From Micromonospora fulviviridis (lineage in GTDB: Bacteria; Actinomycetota; Actinomycetes; Mycobacteriales; Micromonosporaceae), in contig NZ_BMRA01000009.1 in NCBI RefSeq assembly GCF_014648395.1, positions 149,744-213,743 of the forward strand: 64,000 nucleotides of DNA. Reading direction: 5' to 3'. The position numbers and the translations under genes were made by a program. Each line of letters opens with the position of its first letter. Position 1 is the first letter of the stretch. The notes under the pieces were generated by a model. The model searched no databases and had not been told where the DNA came from. It saw only the letters and a program-made list of their open reading frames with translations. Below are positions 47,074-56,245 of the stretch, piece by piece.

Positions 47074-47850
47074 ATGGAACCCCCGGGTACGGCGGCAGCG
47101 GCGAAGCTGCTCGCGCAGGCGCGGCGACTGGTGGTCTTCACCGGCGCCGGCATGTCGGCCGAGAGCGGCGTTTCCACCTTCCGGGACGCCGGCACCGGGC
47201 TCTGGGCGCGGTTCGACCCGCGCACCCTCGCCACCCCGGAGGCGTTCCGCGCCGACCCCGCCCTGGTCTGGGGCTGGTACGAGTGGCGGCGCGACGCCGT
47301 CCGGCGGGCCGAACCGAACCCGGGGCACCGGGCCGTGGCCGCCATGGCGGCCCGGGTCCCGGAGACGGTGGTGGTCACCCAGAACGTCGACGACCTGCAC
47401 GAGCGCGCCGGCTCCGCCGCCCCGATCCACCTGCACGGCAGCCTGTTCGCGCCGCGCTGTTCGGCCTGCGCCGAGCCGGCGCCGGTGCCCGACGGCGGGG
47501 CGGAGCCGGGGGAGGGCCGGCGGCTGACACCACCCCGCTGCGGGCGCTGCGCCGCCCTGGTGCGGCCCGGGGTGGTGTGGTTCGGCGAGGCGCTGCCGGA
47601 GCAGGCCCTGGAGGCCGCCGTCGAGGCGGCGTACCGCTGCGACGTGCTGCTCACCGTCGGCACGTCCGGCCTGGTGTATCCCGCCGCCGAGATCCCGCAG
47701 GTCGCGGCCCGCCGGGGCGGGACCGTGATCCAGGTCAACCCGGAGGAGACACCGCTGGACGCGGTGTGCGAGCTGAACCTGCACGGACCGGCGGCCGTGG
47801 TGCTCCCGGCCCTCGTGCGGGCCGCGTGGGGTGACGCCGTCCCGGCGTGA
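47074..47850 (+). CDS. cobB: Sirtuin, NAD+-dependent protein deacylase (CobB type)
   Basis: The 258-residue sirtuin has GAGMSAESGVSTFRD for NAD+ binding, TQNVDDLHERAG, the catalytic H121 (HLHGS), and zinc cysteines C129, C132, C156 and C159. Y69 and R72 (WYEWRR) match the Y-x-x-R pair that lets class-III sirtuins and E. coli CobB accept succinyl-lysine. It should therefore remove acetyl and perhaps succinyl groups, for example from acyl-CoA synthetases. The ATG follows GGGAGCGGGAACGG. Confidence 0.92.
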   Translation: MEPPGTAAAAKLLAQARRLVVFTGAGMSAESGVSTFRDAGTGLWARFDPRTLATPEAFRADPALVWGWYEWRRDAVRRAEPNPGHRAVAAMAARVPETVVVTQNVDDLHERAGSAAPIHLHGSLFAPRCSACAEPAPVPDGGAEPGEGRRLTPPRCGRCAALVRPGVVWFGEALPEQALEAAVEAAYRCDVLLTVGTSGLVYPAAEIPQVAARRGGTVIQVNPEETPLDAVCELNLHGPAAVVLPALVRAAWGDAVPA

Positions 47851-47960
47851 CCCGCGACGGCCGCCGCGGCCAGCGGACAATCACCGGAACCCGCTGATGC
47901 CGTTGCCCGCACGGCCTACCGTCGGCGGAGGCGGTCGGTCGAGCCGGGAGGGGCGGCGAC

Positions 47961-49199
47961 GTGGGGCGGGACGGGGGACGGCGGCGTCCGGCGTGGCCAC
48001 GCCCGCCCGCTCCGGCGCCGGCCGGACGCCGCGTGACGCCGTTCGAGATCTTCTTCGACCTGGTCTTCGTCTTCGCGCTCACCCGGATCATGGCGCTGAT
48101 CGGGCCCGAGCCCACACCGACCACCATGGGGCAGGGGCTGATCCTGCTCGTGCTGCTGTGGTTCGCCTGGTCCTCGTACACCTGGTTGGGCAACCACACG
48201 CGGGCCGAGGTCGGGGTGGTGCGCGGCGGGTTCCTGGTCGCGATGGCGGCGCTGTTCGTGGCCGCGCTGGCCATGCCGGAGGCGTGGACGCCGGGGCCGG
48301 GACTGGACGGCCCGTTGCTCGTCGCGCTGGCCTACGTGCTGCTCCGCGCCGTCCACCTGGGGCTCTACCACTGGGCGGCGGCCGGCGTGCCCGGGCTGCG
48401 GGCGCGGATCCGGTTCTTCGCGGCGGTCAGCGTCGCCGGCTGGGTGCCGCTGCTGGTCGGCGCGCTGCTGAGCGGGGCGGCGCACGCGGTGCTGTGGGTG
48501 GTGGCGTTCGTCGTCGAGATCGGCGGGCAACGCGTGTCGTACGCCCGGCGCGGCACCTGGCCGCTGCGCAGCGCGAGCCACTTCACCGAGCGGCACGGCC
48601 TGGTTCTGATCATCGCGCTCGGCGAGTCGGTCGTCGCCGCCGGGGTCGGCGTCGCGTCGGCGGTGACCGCGCTGCCGGTTCTCGGCGTGGCGCTGGTCGG
48701 CTTCGCGGTCACCGTCTGCCTCTGGTGGCTGTACTTCGACCACGCCGGGCCCGCCGCCGCCCGCGTCCTCGCCGCAGCCACGGGGGACCGGCGGGACCGC
48801 ATCGCGGCGGACGCCTACAGCCAGACCCACCTGCTGCTGATCACCGCGGTCATCTACCTGGCGCTCGGCATCGAGCAGGTGCTCGCGCTCGTGGCCGGGG
48901 CGCACGGCGGCGACGCGCACGCCGGGGGCGCCACGCTGAGCTGGTCCGCCTCGGTCGCCCTGTACGGCGGCGCCGCGCTCTACCTGGGCGGCCGGCTCCT
49001 CTTCCTGCGGCTCACCGGGCAGCCGGTCCCGCCGGCCCAGCCGGCCGTGGCCGTGCTGACCCTGCTCCTGCTGCCGCTCGGGGTGCTGCTGCCGCCCGCC
49101 GCGGCGCTCGGCGTGCTCGCCCTGCTCCTGCTCGCCGCCGTCGCCGCCGAGCGGCTGCCCGCGCGGCGGGGGACGGCCATCCGCTCCGCCGCCTCCTGA
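47961..49199 (+). CDS. LtrA (low temperature requirement A) family membrane protein
   Basis: The 412-residue protein has about twelve hydrophobic segments and the LtrA blocks VTPFEIFFDLVFVFALT near the start, RSASHFTERHGLVLIIALGES in the middle, and WWLYFDHAGP. The family is named after a Listeria gene needed for growth in the cold; the molecular function is unknown. It starts at a GTG preceded by GGGAGGGGCGGCGAC. Confidence 0.88.
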   Translation: MGRDGGRRRPAWPRPPAPAPAGRRVTPFEIFFDLVFVFALTRIMALIGPEPTPTTMGQGLILLVLLWFAWSSYTWLGNHTRAEVGVVRGGFLVAMAALFVAALAMPEAWTPGPGLDGPLLVALAYVLLRAVHLGLYHWAAAGVPGLRARIRFFAAVSVAGWVPLLVGALLSGAAHAVLWVVAFVVEIGGQRVSYARRGTWPLRSASHFTERHGLVLIIALGESVVAAGVGVASAVTALPVLGVALVGFAVTVCLWWLYFDHAGPAAARVLAAATGDRRDRIAADAYSQTHLLLITAVIYLALGIEQVLALVAGAHGGDAHAGGATLSWSASVALYGGAALYLGGRLLFLRLTGQPVPPAQPAVAVLTLLLLPLGVLLPPAAALGVLALLLLAAVAAERLPARRGTAIRSAAS

Positions 49200-49269
49200 A
49201 GCCGGCCCGTTCGGCCGTGCACCGGTTCGCGGAGGTGGCGGTGCCGGTCCCCGCCGCGCCGAGCCGGAG

Positions 49270-50103
49270 TCAGCCCGCCGGCTCGTCGAGGAAGGCGAGG
49301 GTGACCGCGGCGAACAGCGGCGAGCTGAAGATGCTGTAGTGGGTGAGACCCGGCAGGATCGCCAGCGCGTGCCCGCCCTTGGGTCGGCCCTCGTTCCCCC
49401 AGCCGCCGTCGCGGAGGCCGCCGTCGAGCAGCCGGAACACCTCCACGTAGTGGCTCGGCGGCGCCATGTCGGCGTCGGCCGCGACGATCAGCGTCGGCAC
49501 CCGCAGGTCAGCGACCTCCTCGGTCAGGTCGAAGTCCTCCGCCATCAGCGCGCCGATCTTGTCGAGCAGCCGGGGAAAGTCTTCCGGGCGTGGCGCCACC
49601 CGCTGGTAGAGCTGGTACATCGGGGTGTCCGTCATGAACTCCGCGGCGGCCCCGGTCACCTGGCCCTGCTGCGCCCGCATCTCCGGATAGATGGCGTCCG
49701 ACCGCACGTGCGCGGACGCCGCGACGAGCCGGCCGAGCTTCTCGGGGTGGGCCACCGCGGCGCGCAGCGCCACGCCGCCGCCCAGCGAGTAGCCCACCAG
49801 GTGCGGCCGGTCCAGGCCGAGATGGTCGATGAGCGCGGCGATGTCGTCGGCCATCGTGCGCAGGTCGAGCGGGCGGTCGACGTCGGCGGTGCGGCCGTGA
49901 CCCTGCAGGTCGACGGCGATGACCTGGTGCCGCGCGGCCAGCGCGGGCAGCACCGGCCCGAACATCTCGCCCGACCCGAGCCCGCCGTGCAGCAGGATCA
50001 GCGGATGCCCGGTGCCGTGCGTCTCGTAGTAGAGGTTGATGCCGTTGACCTCGGCGTATCGGCCGGTGCCCTCGACGTCCGTGGTCCAGTCAGTGGCGGT
50101 CAC
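49270..50103 (-). CDS. Alpha/beta hydrolase
   Basis: The 277-residue protein has the alpha/beta-hydrolase layout: oxyanion loop LILLHGGLGSGEMF, VIAVDLQGHGRT, nucleophile elbow GYSLGGG with S106, an acid in VAADADMAPP, and a late histidine in LPGLTHYSIF. The substrate (ester, lactone or epoxide) is not indicated. It begins with GTG; the preceding gene is on the same strand but 125 bases away. Confidence 0.88.
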   Translation of the reverse strand: MTATDWTTDVEGTGRYAEVNGINLYYETHGTGHPLILLHGGLGSGEMFGPVLPALAARHQVIAVDLQGHGRTADVDRPLDLRTMADDIAALIDHLGLDRPHLVGYSLGGGVALRAAVAHPEKLGRLVAASAHVRSDAIYPEMRAQQGQVTGAAAEFMTDTPMYQLYQRVAPRPEDFPRLLDKIGALMAEDFDLTEEVADLRVPTLIVAADADMAPPSHYVEVFRLLDGGLRDGGWGNEGRPKGGHALAILPGLTHYSIFSSPLFAAVTLAFLDEPAG

Positions 50104-50228
50104 GCTGACGCTCCTCCCGTGCGCGTTCGGCGATGGCGACGTGGCCCCGACGGCGCCGGCCGCGAGGTCACGGACTGCGGCCCCACCCTACGCAGGCCGT
50201 GGCGTCGCCCGCTGCCCGCCGCGCCGGG

Positions 50229-50993
50229 TCAGGAGAAGTGCGTCCGCGGCCGGGGGAGGCGTTCCCCGTCCACCACCAGGTCGACCTTCTCGTTGTAGAA
50301 GGCGACCAGCCCGGCGATCGGCAGCAGCGCGGCGGTGGGGAAGTCGTACGACCAGGCCAGGTCCCGATGGAGCCGGCCCCCGGTGCGCACCGACCAGTAG
50401 CCGCTGGTGCGGCCCTTGTACGGGCAGGCGGTCCGGGTCGGCGACGGGGCGAGGTGCCGGAAGCGCACGTCGGTGCGGCTCAGGTAGTAGCGGGTCGGCA
50501 GGCCGGTCTCGAAGACCAGCACCGGCGAGGTCGACTCGGCCAGCACGGTCCCGTCCAGCTCGACCCGGACGTGGCGGGTGGAGCGCAGCGCGTCCACCCG
50601 GGCGTACGGGTTGCGGGGGTGGACGAAGACCTCCTCGTCCTCCTCGAACCAGGCGTCCAGCGCGGCCCAGTCGAACCGGACGGTGTCGGCCAGCCCGGGC
50701 GGCGCGTCGGCGCCGTACCACCGGGCGCAGGCGGCCCGGGCGAACTCGCCGACCCGCAGCCCGTGCAGCCGCGCGGGGCCGAGCGGGGTCTCCTCACGGC
50801 GTCCCTCGTCGACCAGCAGCTCCCGGCGGACGTCGGCGGCGGGGACGTAGTACTGCGGGTAGGGCGGCCACTCCCAGACGTACCGCGCCCGGCCGGTGTC
50901 CAGCACCAGCTCGCCGGCCAGGTAGGCGCGGATCCGGCGGGGCGCCGGCTCGATCCGGCCGACCTCGGCGGCCGGCCGTGGGTACTCGGGCAC
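50229..50993 (-). CDS. Double DUF427 domain protein
   Basis: This 254-residue protein carries two DUF427 domains. The first lies at about 15-60 (RIRAYLAGELVLDTGRARYV); the second at about 140-235 (HVRVELDGTVLAES, TRYYLSRTDVRF, TACPYKGRTSGYWSV). The block CPYKG is typical of the family. The function is unknown. I chose the GTG at 50993 because GGAGGAG lies just before it. Confidence 0.85.
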   Translation of the reverse strand: MPEYPRPAAEVGRIEPAPRRIRAYLAGELVLDTGRARYVWEWPPYPQYYVPAADVRRELLVDEGRREETPLGPARLHGLRVGEFARAACARWYGADAPPGLADTVRFDWAALDAWFEEDEEVFVHPRNPYARVDALRSTRHVRVELDGTVLAESTSPVLVFETGLPTRYYLSRTDVRFRHLAPSPTRTACPYKGRTSGYWSVRTGGRLHRDLAWSYDFPTAALLPIAGLVAFYNEKVDLVVDGERLPRPRTHFS

Positions 50994-51105
50994 GGTGTCT
51001 CCTCCCGCTGGGACGTACGGCGGATGGTTCAACGATCCGCTGTGACCTGGGGCACCTTCGCCCGAGTGGGGAATGAGATCGGCCGTCGGGGATTTGCTGC
51101 CAGGT

Positions 51106-52383
51106 GTGACCACTGCGCAGTCCTCCACCGCCCCGCCCGTCGAGACACCCGGTGACCTGATGAGCCGCGGGCAGCAGCTGCGCCTCGTGCTGGTCCTCGG
51201 CTCGCTGATCGCGATCGGCCCGCTGACCATCGACATGTACCTGCCCGCGCTGCCGGCCATCACCGCCGACCTGGAGACCACCTCGGCCGCCGTGCAGCTC
51301 ACCCTCACCGGCACCCTCGCCGGGCTCGCCCTCGGCCAGTTGCTGATCGGCCCGCTCTCCGACGCGGTGGGCCGGCGCCTGCCGCTGCTCGCCGGGATCG
51401 CCCTGCACATCCTGGCCTCGCTGCTCTGCGTGGTGGCGCCGACCGTCGAGGTGGTCGGCGTGCTGCGGGTGCTCCAGGGGCTGGGCGTCGCGGCCACCTC
51501 GGTGGTCGCCATGGCCGTGGTCCGCGACCTGTTCAGCGGCGCCGCCTTCGCCCGGCTCTTCTCCCGGCTCATGCTCGTGATGGGCGCGGCCCCGATCCTG
51601 GCGCCCACCCTCGGCTCGGCGCTGCTGCGCTGGTCGGACTGGCGCGGCGTGTTCGTGGCCCTCGCCGTCTTCGGCCTGCTGCTGGTCGTGGTCGCGGCGG
51701 TCGGGCTCCGGGAGACCCTGCCGGCGGAGCGCCGCCGCCACGGCGGCCTCGCCGCCGTCGGCCGGGACTACCGCGCGCTGCTGCGGGACCGGACGTTCGT
51801 CGGGCTCGTCCTGGTCGCCGGGCTCGCCATGGCGGCGCTCTTCGCGTACGTGGCCGGGTCGTCGTTCGTCTTCCAGGAGCGGTACGGGCTGGACGAGCAG
51901 CAGTTCGGGCTGGCGTTCGGCGCCGGGGCGGTCGGCCTCATCACCGCCACCCAGCTCAACGTGCGGCTGCTGCGCCGGTACACCCCGCAGCGGATCCTGG
52001 TCACCGCGCTCGCCGTCGGCACCGCGGCCGGGCTGGTGCTGCTGACCTTCGCGGCCACCGGCGTCGGCGGCCTGCCGGCCGTGCTGGCCTCGCTGTGGGT
52101 GGTGCTCGCCGCGGCCGGGCTCGCCATGCCGAACGCGCCCGCCCTGGCGCTGTCCCGGCACGGGGAGGCGGCCGGCACCGCCGCCGCGCTGCTCGGCGCC
52201 GTCCAGTTCGGCGTGGGCGCGCTCGCCGCGCCGCTGGTCGGTGTGCTCGGCAACGGCAGCGTGGCGATGGCGGCCGTGGTCGCCGGCGGCATGGCGGTGG
52301 CCCTGGTCGTGCTGCTCACCGTGGTCCGCCCGGCGCGGCTGGCCGAGGTCGAGCCGGTCGCGGTCGCCGTCGCCGCACACTGA
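51106..52383 (+). CDS. Bcr/CflA-type MFS multidrug efflux transporter
   Basis: The 425-residue protein has twelve membrane segments and Bcr/CflA marks: TIDMYLPALPAITADL in the first segment, IGPLSDAVGRRLPLL (motif A), and LQGLGVAATSVVAMAVVRDLF. It should export drugs or metabolites with proton influx. The start is uncertain: GTG 51106 or ATG 51160 (MSRGQQLR), since no clear ribosome binding site decides it. It is divergent from the DUF427 gene. Confidence 0.88.
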   Translation: MTTAQSSTAPPVETPGDLMSRGQQLRLVLVLGSLIAIGPLTIDMYLPALPAITADLETTSAAVQLTLTGTLAGLALGQLLIGPLSDAVGRRLPLLAGIALHILASLLCVVAPTVEVVGVLRVLQGLGVAATSVVAMAVVRDLFSGAAFARLFSRLMLVMGAAPILAPTLGSALLRWSDWRGVFVALAVFGLLLVVVAAVGLRETLPAERRRHGGLAAVGRDYRALLRDRTFVGLVLVAGLAMAALFAYVAGSSFVFQERYGLDEQQFGLAFGAGAVGLITATQLNVRLLRRYTPQRILVTALAVGTAAGLVLLTFAATGVGGLPAVLASLWVVLAAAGLAMPNAPALALSRHGEAAGTAAALLGAVQFGVGALAAPLVGVLGNGSVAMAAVVAGGMAVALVVLLTVVRPARLAEVEPVAVAVAAH

Positions 52384-52444
52384 CCGGCGCCACCGGCCCG
52401 CGGTTTCCGCCTCGGCGGCCGATCGGCGGATAGGGTCGGGAACC

Positions 52445-53374
52445 GTGCGGACCAAGCAGGAGCTGGGGGCGGCGATCCGGGGCGGGCGGCGGGCGGCGCT
52501 GGTCGTCAACGCCCACTCCCGGCGGGGCCGCCGGCTCTACGAGACCGTCCACTCCCGACTGCGCGCGGCCGGCTTCACGCTGCTCGGCGCGTACCCGGTC
52601 GACCGGCCCGGCGAGCTGGACCGGGTGCTCGCCGAGGCCGCCGACCTCGGGCCGGACCTGCTGGTCGCCGGGGGCGGCGACGGGACCATCGGCGCGGCCG
52701 CCCGGCTGCTCGCCCACCGGGACATGGCGCTGGGCCTGCTGCCGCTGGGCACCACCAACAACTTCGCCCGCACCGTCGGCGTCCCGCTCGACCTCGACGC
52801 CGCCGTCGGCCTGCTCACCGACGGCAAGGTGATCGACGTCGACCTGGGGCTGATCGGCGACACCCGGTTCACCAACCACGTCGGGATCGGGCTGTCGGCC
52901 GACATCATGCTGACCGCGCCGCCACGGCTGAAGCGGGTGGTCGGCCGGCTCGCGTACCCGCTGACCGCGCTGGGGCTGCTGGCCCGGCACCGGCCGCTGC
53001 GGGTCACGGTCCGCGCCGAGGGGCGGGAGCACGGCTTCGACACCCACCAGGTGTACGTGGCCAACGGCGGCTTCCACGCCGGCCGCCCGATCACCGCGGA
53101 CGCCAACGCCGACGACCGGCTGCTGGTCGCGTACCCGGTCGGCGGGCCGACCCGGCGCGGCCTGCTGCGCGAGACGGCGCGCAACGCGGCGGCCGGCCAC
53201 CGCCGCACCCTGGGCGACAAGCCCTTCCTGGCCGTCCGCCAGCTCTGGCTGGAGACCGACCGGCCCGCGCGGATCGAGGTCGACGGCGAGCCCTACGGGC
53301 AGACGCCGGTGCGCATCGGCCTGGACCCGAACGCGCTGCGGGTGATGGCCGCGGCGGACAGCCCGGACCGCTGA
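52445..53374 (+). CDS. Diacylglycerol kinase-family lipid kinase
   Basis: The 309-residue protein has the lipid-kinase fold: VVNAHSRRGRRLYE, the nucleotide loop GGGDGTIGAAARLLA, LPLGTTNNFART, and the C-terminal IEVDGEPYGQTPV. It phosphorylates a lipid such as diacylglycerol at the membrane. The GTG lies 61 bases after the efflux gene. Confidence 0.9.
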   Translation: MRTKQELGAAIRGGRRAALVVNAHSRRGRRLYETVHSRLRAAGFTLLGAYPVDRPGELDRVLAEAADLGPDLLVAGGGDGTIGAAARLLAHRDMALGLLPLGTTNNFARTVGVPLDLDAAVGLLTDGKVIDVDLGLIGDTRFTNHVGIGLSADIMLTAPPRLKRVVGRLAYPLTALGLLARHRPLRVTVRAEGREHGFDTHQVYVANGGFHAGRPITADANADDRLLVAYPVGGPTRRGLLRETARNAAAGHRRTLGDKPFLAVRQLWLETDRPARIEVDGEPYGQTPVRIGLDPNALRVMAAADSPDR

Positions 53375-53378
53375 CCGG

Positions 53379-53648
53379 TCAGTCCCGGCGGTCCTCGTCC
53401 GGGGTCGGGATCTCCTGGTTCTGCTCCACCGCGTCGGCCGGCGTGAGGTCGTCGCGCACCGCGTCGGGCAGGCCGGTGCGGTCGCTGGGTGGGACCAGCA
53501 CGCCCTGCTCGGCCAGGTCCGCCTCGGTCGCCTCGGGCACCGCGGCCGAGATCGTGTCCGGCGGGCCGACCACCGTCTCGTCCTGCCGCTGCTCCTGCGC
53601 GTCGGCCTCCGGCGGCCGGCGCAGCGGCTCCTCCTCGCCGACGCTCAT
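53379..53648 (-). CDS. Small acidic hypothetical protein
   Basis: This 89-residue protein is rich in Glu, Asp, Pro and Gln and lacks hydrophobic segments, so it is probably disordered in the cytoplasm. It contains EATEADLAEQGVLVPP. I do not recognise it. It lies 13 bases after the DUF2267 gene on the same strand and may be co-transcribed. Confidence 0.55.
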   Translation of the reverse strand: MSVGEEEPLRRPPEADAQEQRQDETVVGPPDTISAAVPEATEADLAEQGVLVPPSDRTGLPDAVRDDLTPADAVEQNQEIPTPDEDRRD

Positions 53649-53661
53649 CGTCCGCCGCCCG

Positions 53662-54060
53662 TCACTGGCTGCGCTGCACGAACGGCGCGGTCTGGTCGGC
53701 CACCTCGCCGTACTCCGACGGGAGTTGGGCGACGACGTCCGCGTAGCCGGCCGGGTCGACGGCGTCGCGGAGCACGTCGAAGACGGCCGTCACGCCGTCC
53801 TTGGCCCGGTCCACGTCGATGTCGGCGCGCCCGCTGACCCGCTCCACGAACACGTCGAGCCCGAACCGTTCGCCGGTCTCGCTGCCGCCGAACGCGTACG
53901 CCCGCAGCGCCTCGGGGAGCCGGCCGGCCAGATCCCGGGCCTCCCCGCCGTCGATCCGCTCCGCCAGTGTGGTCAACGTGGCCCTCGTGACGGCGGTGGC
54001 CTGCTCCGACGACATCCCGCAGCGTTTCGCCACCGAGCCGATGAACTCGTCCTGGTCCAC
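53662..54060 (-). CDS. DUF2267 family protein
   Basis: The 132-residue, all-helical protein is a single DUF2267 domain: DEFIGSVAKRCGMS at the start, AVTRATLTTLAERIDGGEARDLAGRLPE in the middle, and VFDVLRDAV near the end. The function is unknown; members often lie near stress genes. It starts at a GTG preceded by GGGAGGCG. Confidence 0.85.
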   Translation of the reverse strand: MDQDEFIGSVAKRCGMSSEQATAVTRATLTTLAERIDGGEARDLAGRLPEALRAYAFGGSETGERFGLDVFVERVSGRADIDVDRAKDGVTAVFDVLRDAVDPAGYADVVAQLPSEYGEVADQTAPFVQRSQ

Positions 54061-54162
54061 CTCGACGCCTCCCTCTCGGCTGGAGGAAGGCGTGTTCCCG
54101 CGCTCCGCCGCCGCAAACGACGTGGCCCGGCGATCGACCGCCGGGCCACCGTCGCGCGACCG

Positions 54163-54888
54163 TCAGCGGTAGACGTGCACCGGGGTGCCGATGCGGATGG
54201 TGGTCCAGAGCCGGTTCATCGCCGGGACGGGCACCCGGACGCAGCCGTGGCTGGCCGGGTAGGTGGGCACGGAGGTGGCGCCGTGCACCGCGTAGCCGCG
54301 GTAGAAGTAGTTGGGCCGCCACAGCAGGCCCAGGTCGCTCTGCCGCCAGCCGTCGATGCGCCGTTGCACCGTCCAGTTGCCGGTCGGCGTCGGGGTGCTG
54401 GCCTTGCCGCTGGAGGCGTCCAGGATGCGCACCACCGACCCGCCCTTGGCCAGGTAGAGCACCTGCCGGGTGAGGTCGGCCTCCACGGAGTAGCCCGGGT
54501 GGGTGTACCTCGGCTTCGGGACGACCGGACGGTCGAGCGCCGCCCAGGTGCGCGGCCCGACGATGCCGTCGCGGACCAGGCCGTTGACCTTCTGGAAGGC
54601 GACGACCGCGTGGTGCGTCGACGGCCCGAAGATGCCGTCGACCCCGCCCACGTCGTAGCGCAGGGCGGTGAGGCGCGTCTGAAGCTGGGTGACCGCCGCG
54701 CCCCGGGAGCCCTGCCGCAGGGTCGGCTGGCTGGCGGCGGCGAGCGTGACCGTGGCGCCGGTGGTGGCACCGGCGGCCGAGCCGGGGGTGGCCGGGACGG
54801 CCAGGCCGGCGACGAGGAGGGCCATCCCGAGCGCGGCGTGCGCGGCGGGGCGGCGGTGGCGAATGACGTGTGGTGAGACGGGACGCAT
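54163..54888 (-). CDS. Secreted L,D-transpeptidase with peptidoglycan-binding domain
   Basis: The 241-residue protein has a signal peptide (about 1-39), a PG_binding_1 domain (about 55-118, with LRQGSRGAAVTQLQTRL and YDVGGVDGIFGPSTHHAV) and a YkuD catalytic domain with H202, H214 and C216 (ASHGCVRVP). It makes 3-3 cross-links in peptidoglycan or anchors proteins to it. The ATG is preceded by GGGAGGGACG. Confidence 0.92.
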   Translation of the reverse strand: MRPVSPHVIRHRRPAAHAALGMALLVAGLAVPATPGSAAGATTGATVTLAAASQPTLRQGSRGAAVTQLQTRLTALRYDVGGVDGIFGPSTHHAVVAFQKVNGLVRDGIVGPRTWAALDRPVVPKPRYTHPGYSVEADLTRQVLYLAKGGSVVRILDASSGKASTPTPTGNWTVQRRIDGWRQSDLGLLWRPNYFYRGYAVHGATSVPTYPASHGCVRVPVPAMNRLWTTIRIGTPVHVYR

Positions 54889-54967
54889 CGTCCCTCCCTT
54901 CCGAACTCCTACCGAAACGGTAGTGCGCGGAAGACGAAAAAGCTGCTCCTTCGTCCGGTTTCAGCTT

Positions 54968-55303
54968 TCAGGCGACGCGGGGCGTCGGCAGTGCGGCGCG
55001 GCGGACGGTCCCGGAGACGTCGCCGGTGCGCTCGACGGACGGCTCGGGGACCGGGGAGGCGCTCTCGCTCTGGTCGGCGGCCGTCCCGGGACCGGCCGCG
55101 TCGTCCCCGCCGGCGGCGATCCGGACGGCGGTGAGCAGCGCGAGGAGCCGGTCCACGTCGTCGGCGGGCATTCGGAACGAGCCGCGGCACAGCGTGCCGC
55201 TCCACAGCGACAGCACCACGGCGCCGCGGTCCGGGTGGTAGCTGACCCGCAGCGTCCGGTCCTCGCCGCGAAGGTCGGTGAACAGGTCCCCGAAGCTGGG
55301 CAT
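54968..55303 (-). CDS. Hypothetical protein, 111 residues
   Basis: The protein opens with a conserved-looking block (MPSFGDLFTDLRGEDRTLRV, then VVLSLWSGTLCRGSF) with beta-strand character, followed by a disordered Ser/Pro/Glu tail. I do not recognise the family. The start is the ATG at 55303 after GAGAGGTGCG, since upstream residues of the longer frame are proline-rich and overlap the neighbouring promoter. Confidence 0.6.
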   Translation of the reverse strand: MPSFGDLFTDLRGEDRTLRVSYHPDRGAVVLSLWSGTLCRGSFRMPADDVDRLLALLTAVRIAAGGDDAAGPGTAADQSESASPVPEPSVERTGDVSGTVRRAALPTPRVA

Positions 55304-55429
55304 CGGTCGCACCTCTCCCATCCACCCAGGATGCCCGGTCGCCGGGGCCGGCCGGAAGGGCTCGCCGTGCGGGTCTCCCGGGCCGGGGGTAGCGTGCACG
55401 GCGGAACGCGCGGCTCAGGGAGGTTGAGG

Positions 55430-56182
55430 GTGCACACGACGACCGTGGACGTGCCGACCGGCGACGGGGTGGCGGACGCCTTCCTCGTCCGGCCCGACGG
55501 CGACGGGCCCTTCCCCGCCGTCCTGGTCTTCATGGACGCGTTCGGCCTGCGCCCGCGGCTGGCCGAGATGGCCGGGACCATCGCCGCCCGCGGGTACGTC
55601 GTGCTGGTGCCGAACCTGTTCCACCGTTTCGGCCGGGCCCCGCTGGTCGACCTCTCCGGCCTCGGCGACGAGACCCTCCGTGGCGCGCTGTTCGCGAAGG
55701 TCTCCCCGATGATCGGCGCGCTGACCCCCGACGTGGTCGCCCGGGACACGGCCGCCTACCTGGACTTCCTCGCCGCGCAGCCCGGCGTCGCGCCCGGCCC
55801 GGTGGCCGCCGTCGGCTACTGCATGGGCGGCACGAACGCGCTGCGGGCGATCGAGGCACACCCGGACCGGATCGCCGCGGCGGCCGCCTTCCACGCCGGG
55901 CGGGTGGTCACCGACGCCCCGGACAGCCCGCACCTGGGCGTCGGCGCGGTCACCGGCGAGCTGTACTTCGGCCACGCCGACCACGACCCGTCGATGACCG
56001 CCGAGCAGATCGCCACCCTGGAGAAGGCGCTGGACGCGGCCGGTGTCACCTACCGCTCGGAGGTCTACGCCGGTGCCCGCCACGGCTACACCCAGGCGGA
56101 CACCCCGATGTACGACGAGCGGGCCACCGAGCGGCACTGGACCGCCCTGTTCGACCTGCTCGACCGCACCTTCCCGCGCTGA
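55430..56182 (+). CDS. Dienelactone hydrolase family protein
   Basis: The 250-residue alpha/beta hydrolase has a cysteine nucleophile C131 in GYCMGG, an acid in FGHADHDPSM, and a histidine in YAGARHGY, the dienelactone-hydrolase set. It should open a lactone or cleave an activated ester. The GTG follows GGGAGGTTGAGG. No aromatic-catabolism genes stand nearby. Confidence 0.9.
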   Translation: MHTTTVDVPTGDGVADAFLVRPDGDGPFPAVLVFMDAFGLRPRLAEMAGTIAARGYVVLVPNLFHRFGRAPLVDLSGLGDETLRGALFAKVSPMIGALTPDVVARDTAAYLDFLAAQPGVAPGPVAAVGYCMGGTNALRAIEAHPDRIAAAAAFHAGRVVTDAPDSPHLGVGAVTGELYFGHADHDPSMTAEQIATLEKALDAAGVTYRSEVYAGARHGYTQADTPMYDERATERHWTALFDLLDRTFPR

Positions 56183-56245
56183 CCCGGCCGCCGGCCGCAG
56201 GCAACGACCGGAGATTCACCCGCGCCGCGCCGGGTAACCGCCGCC

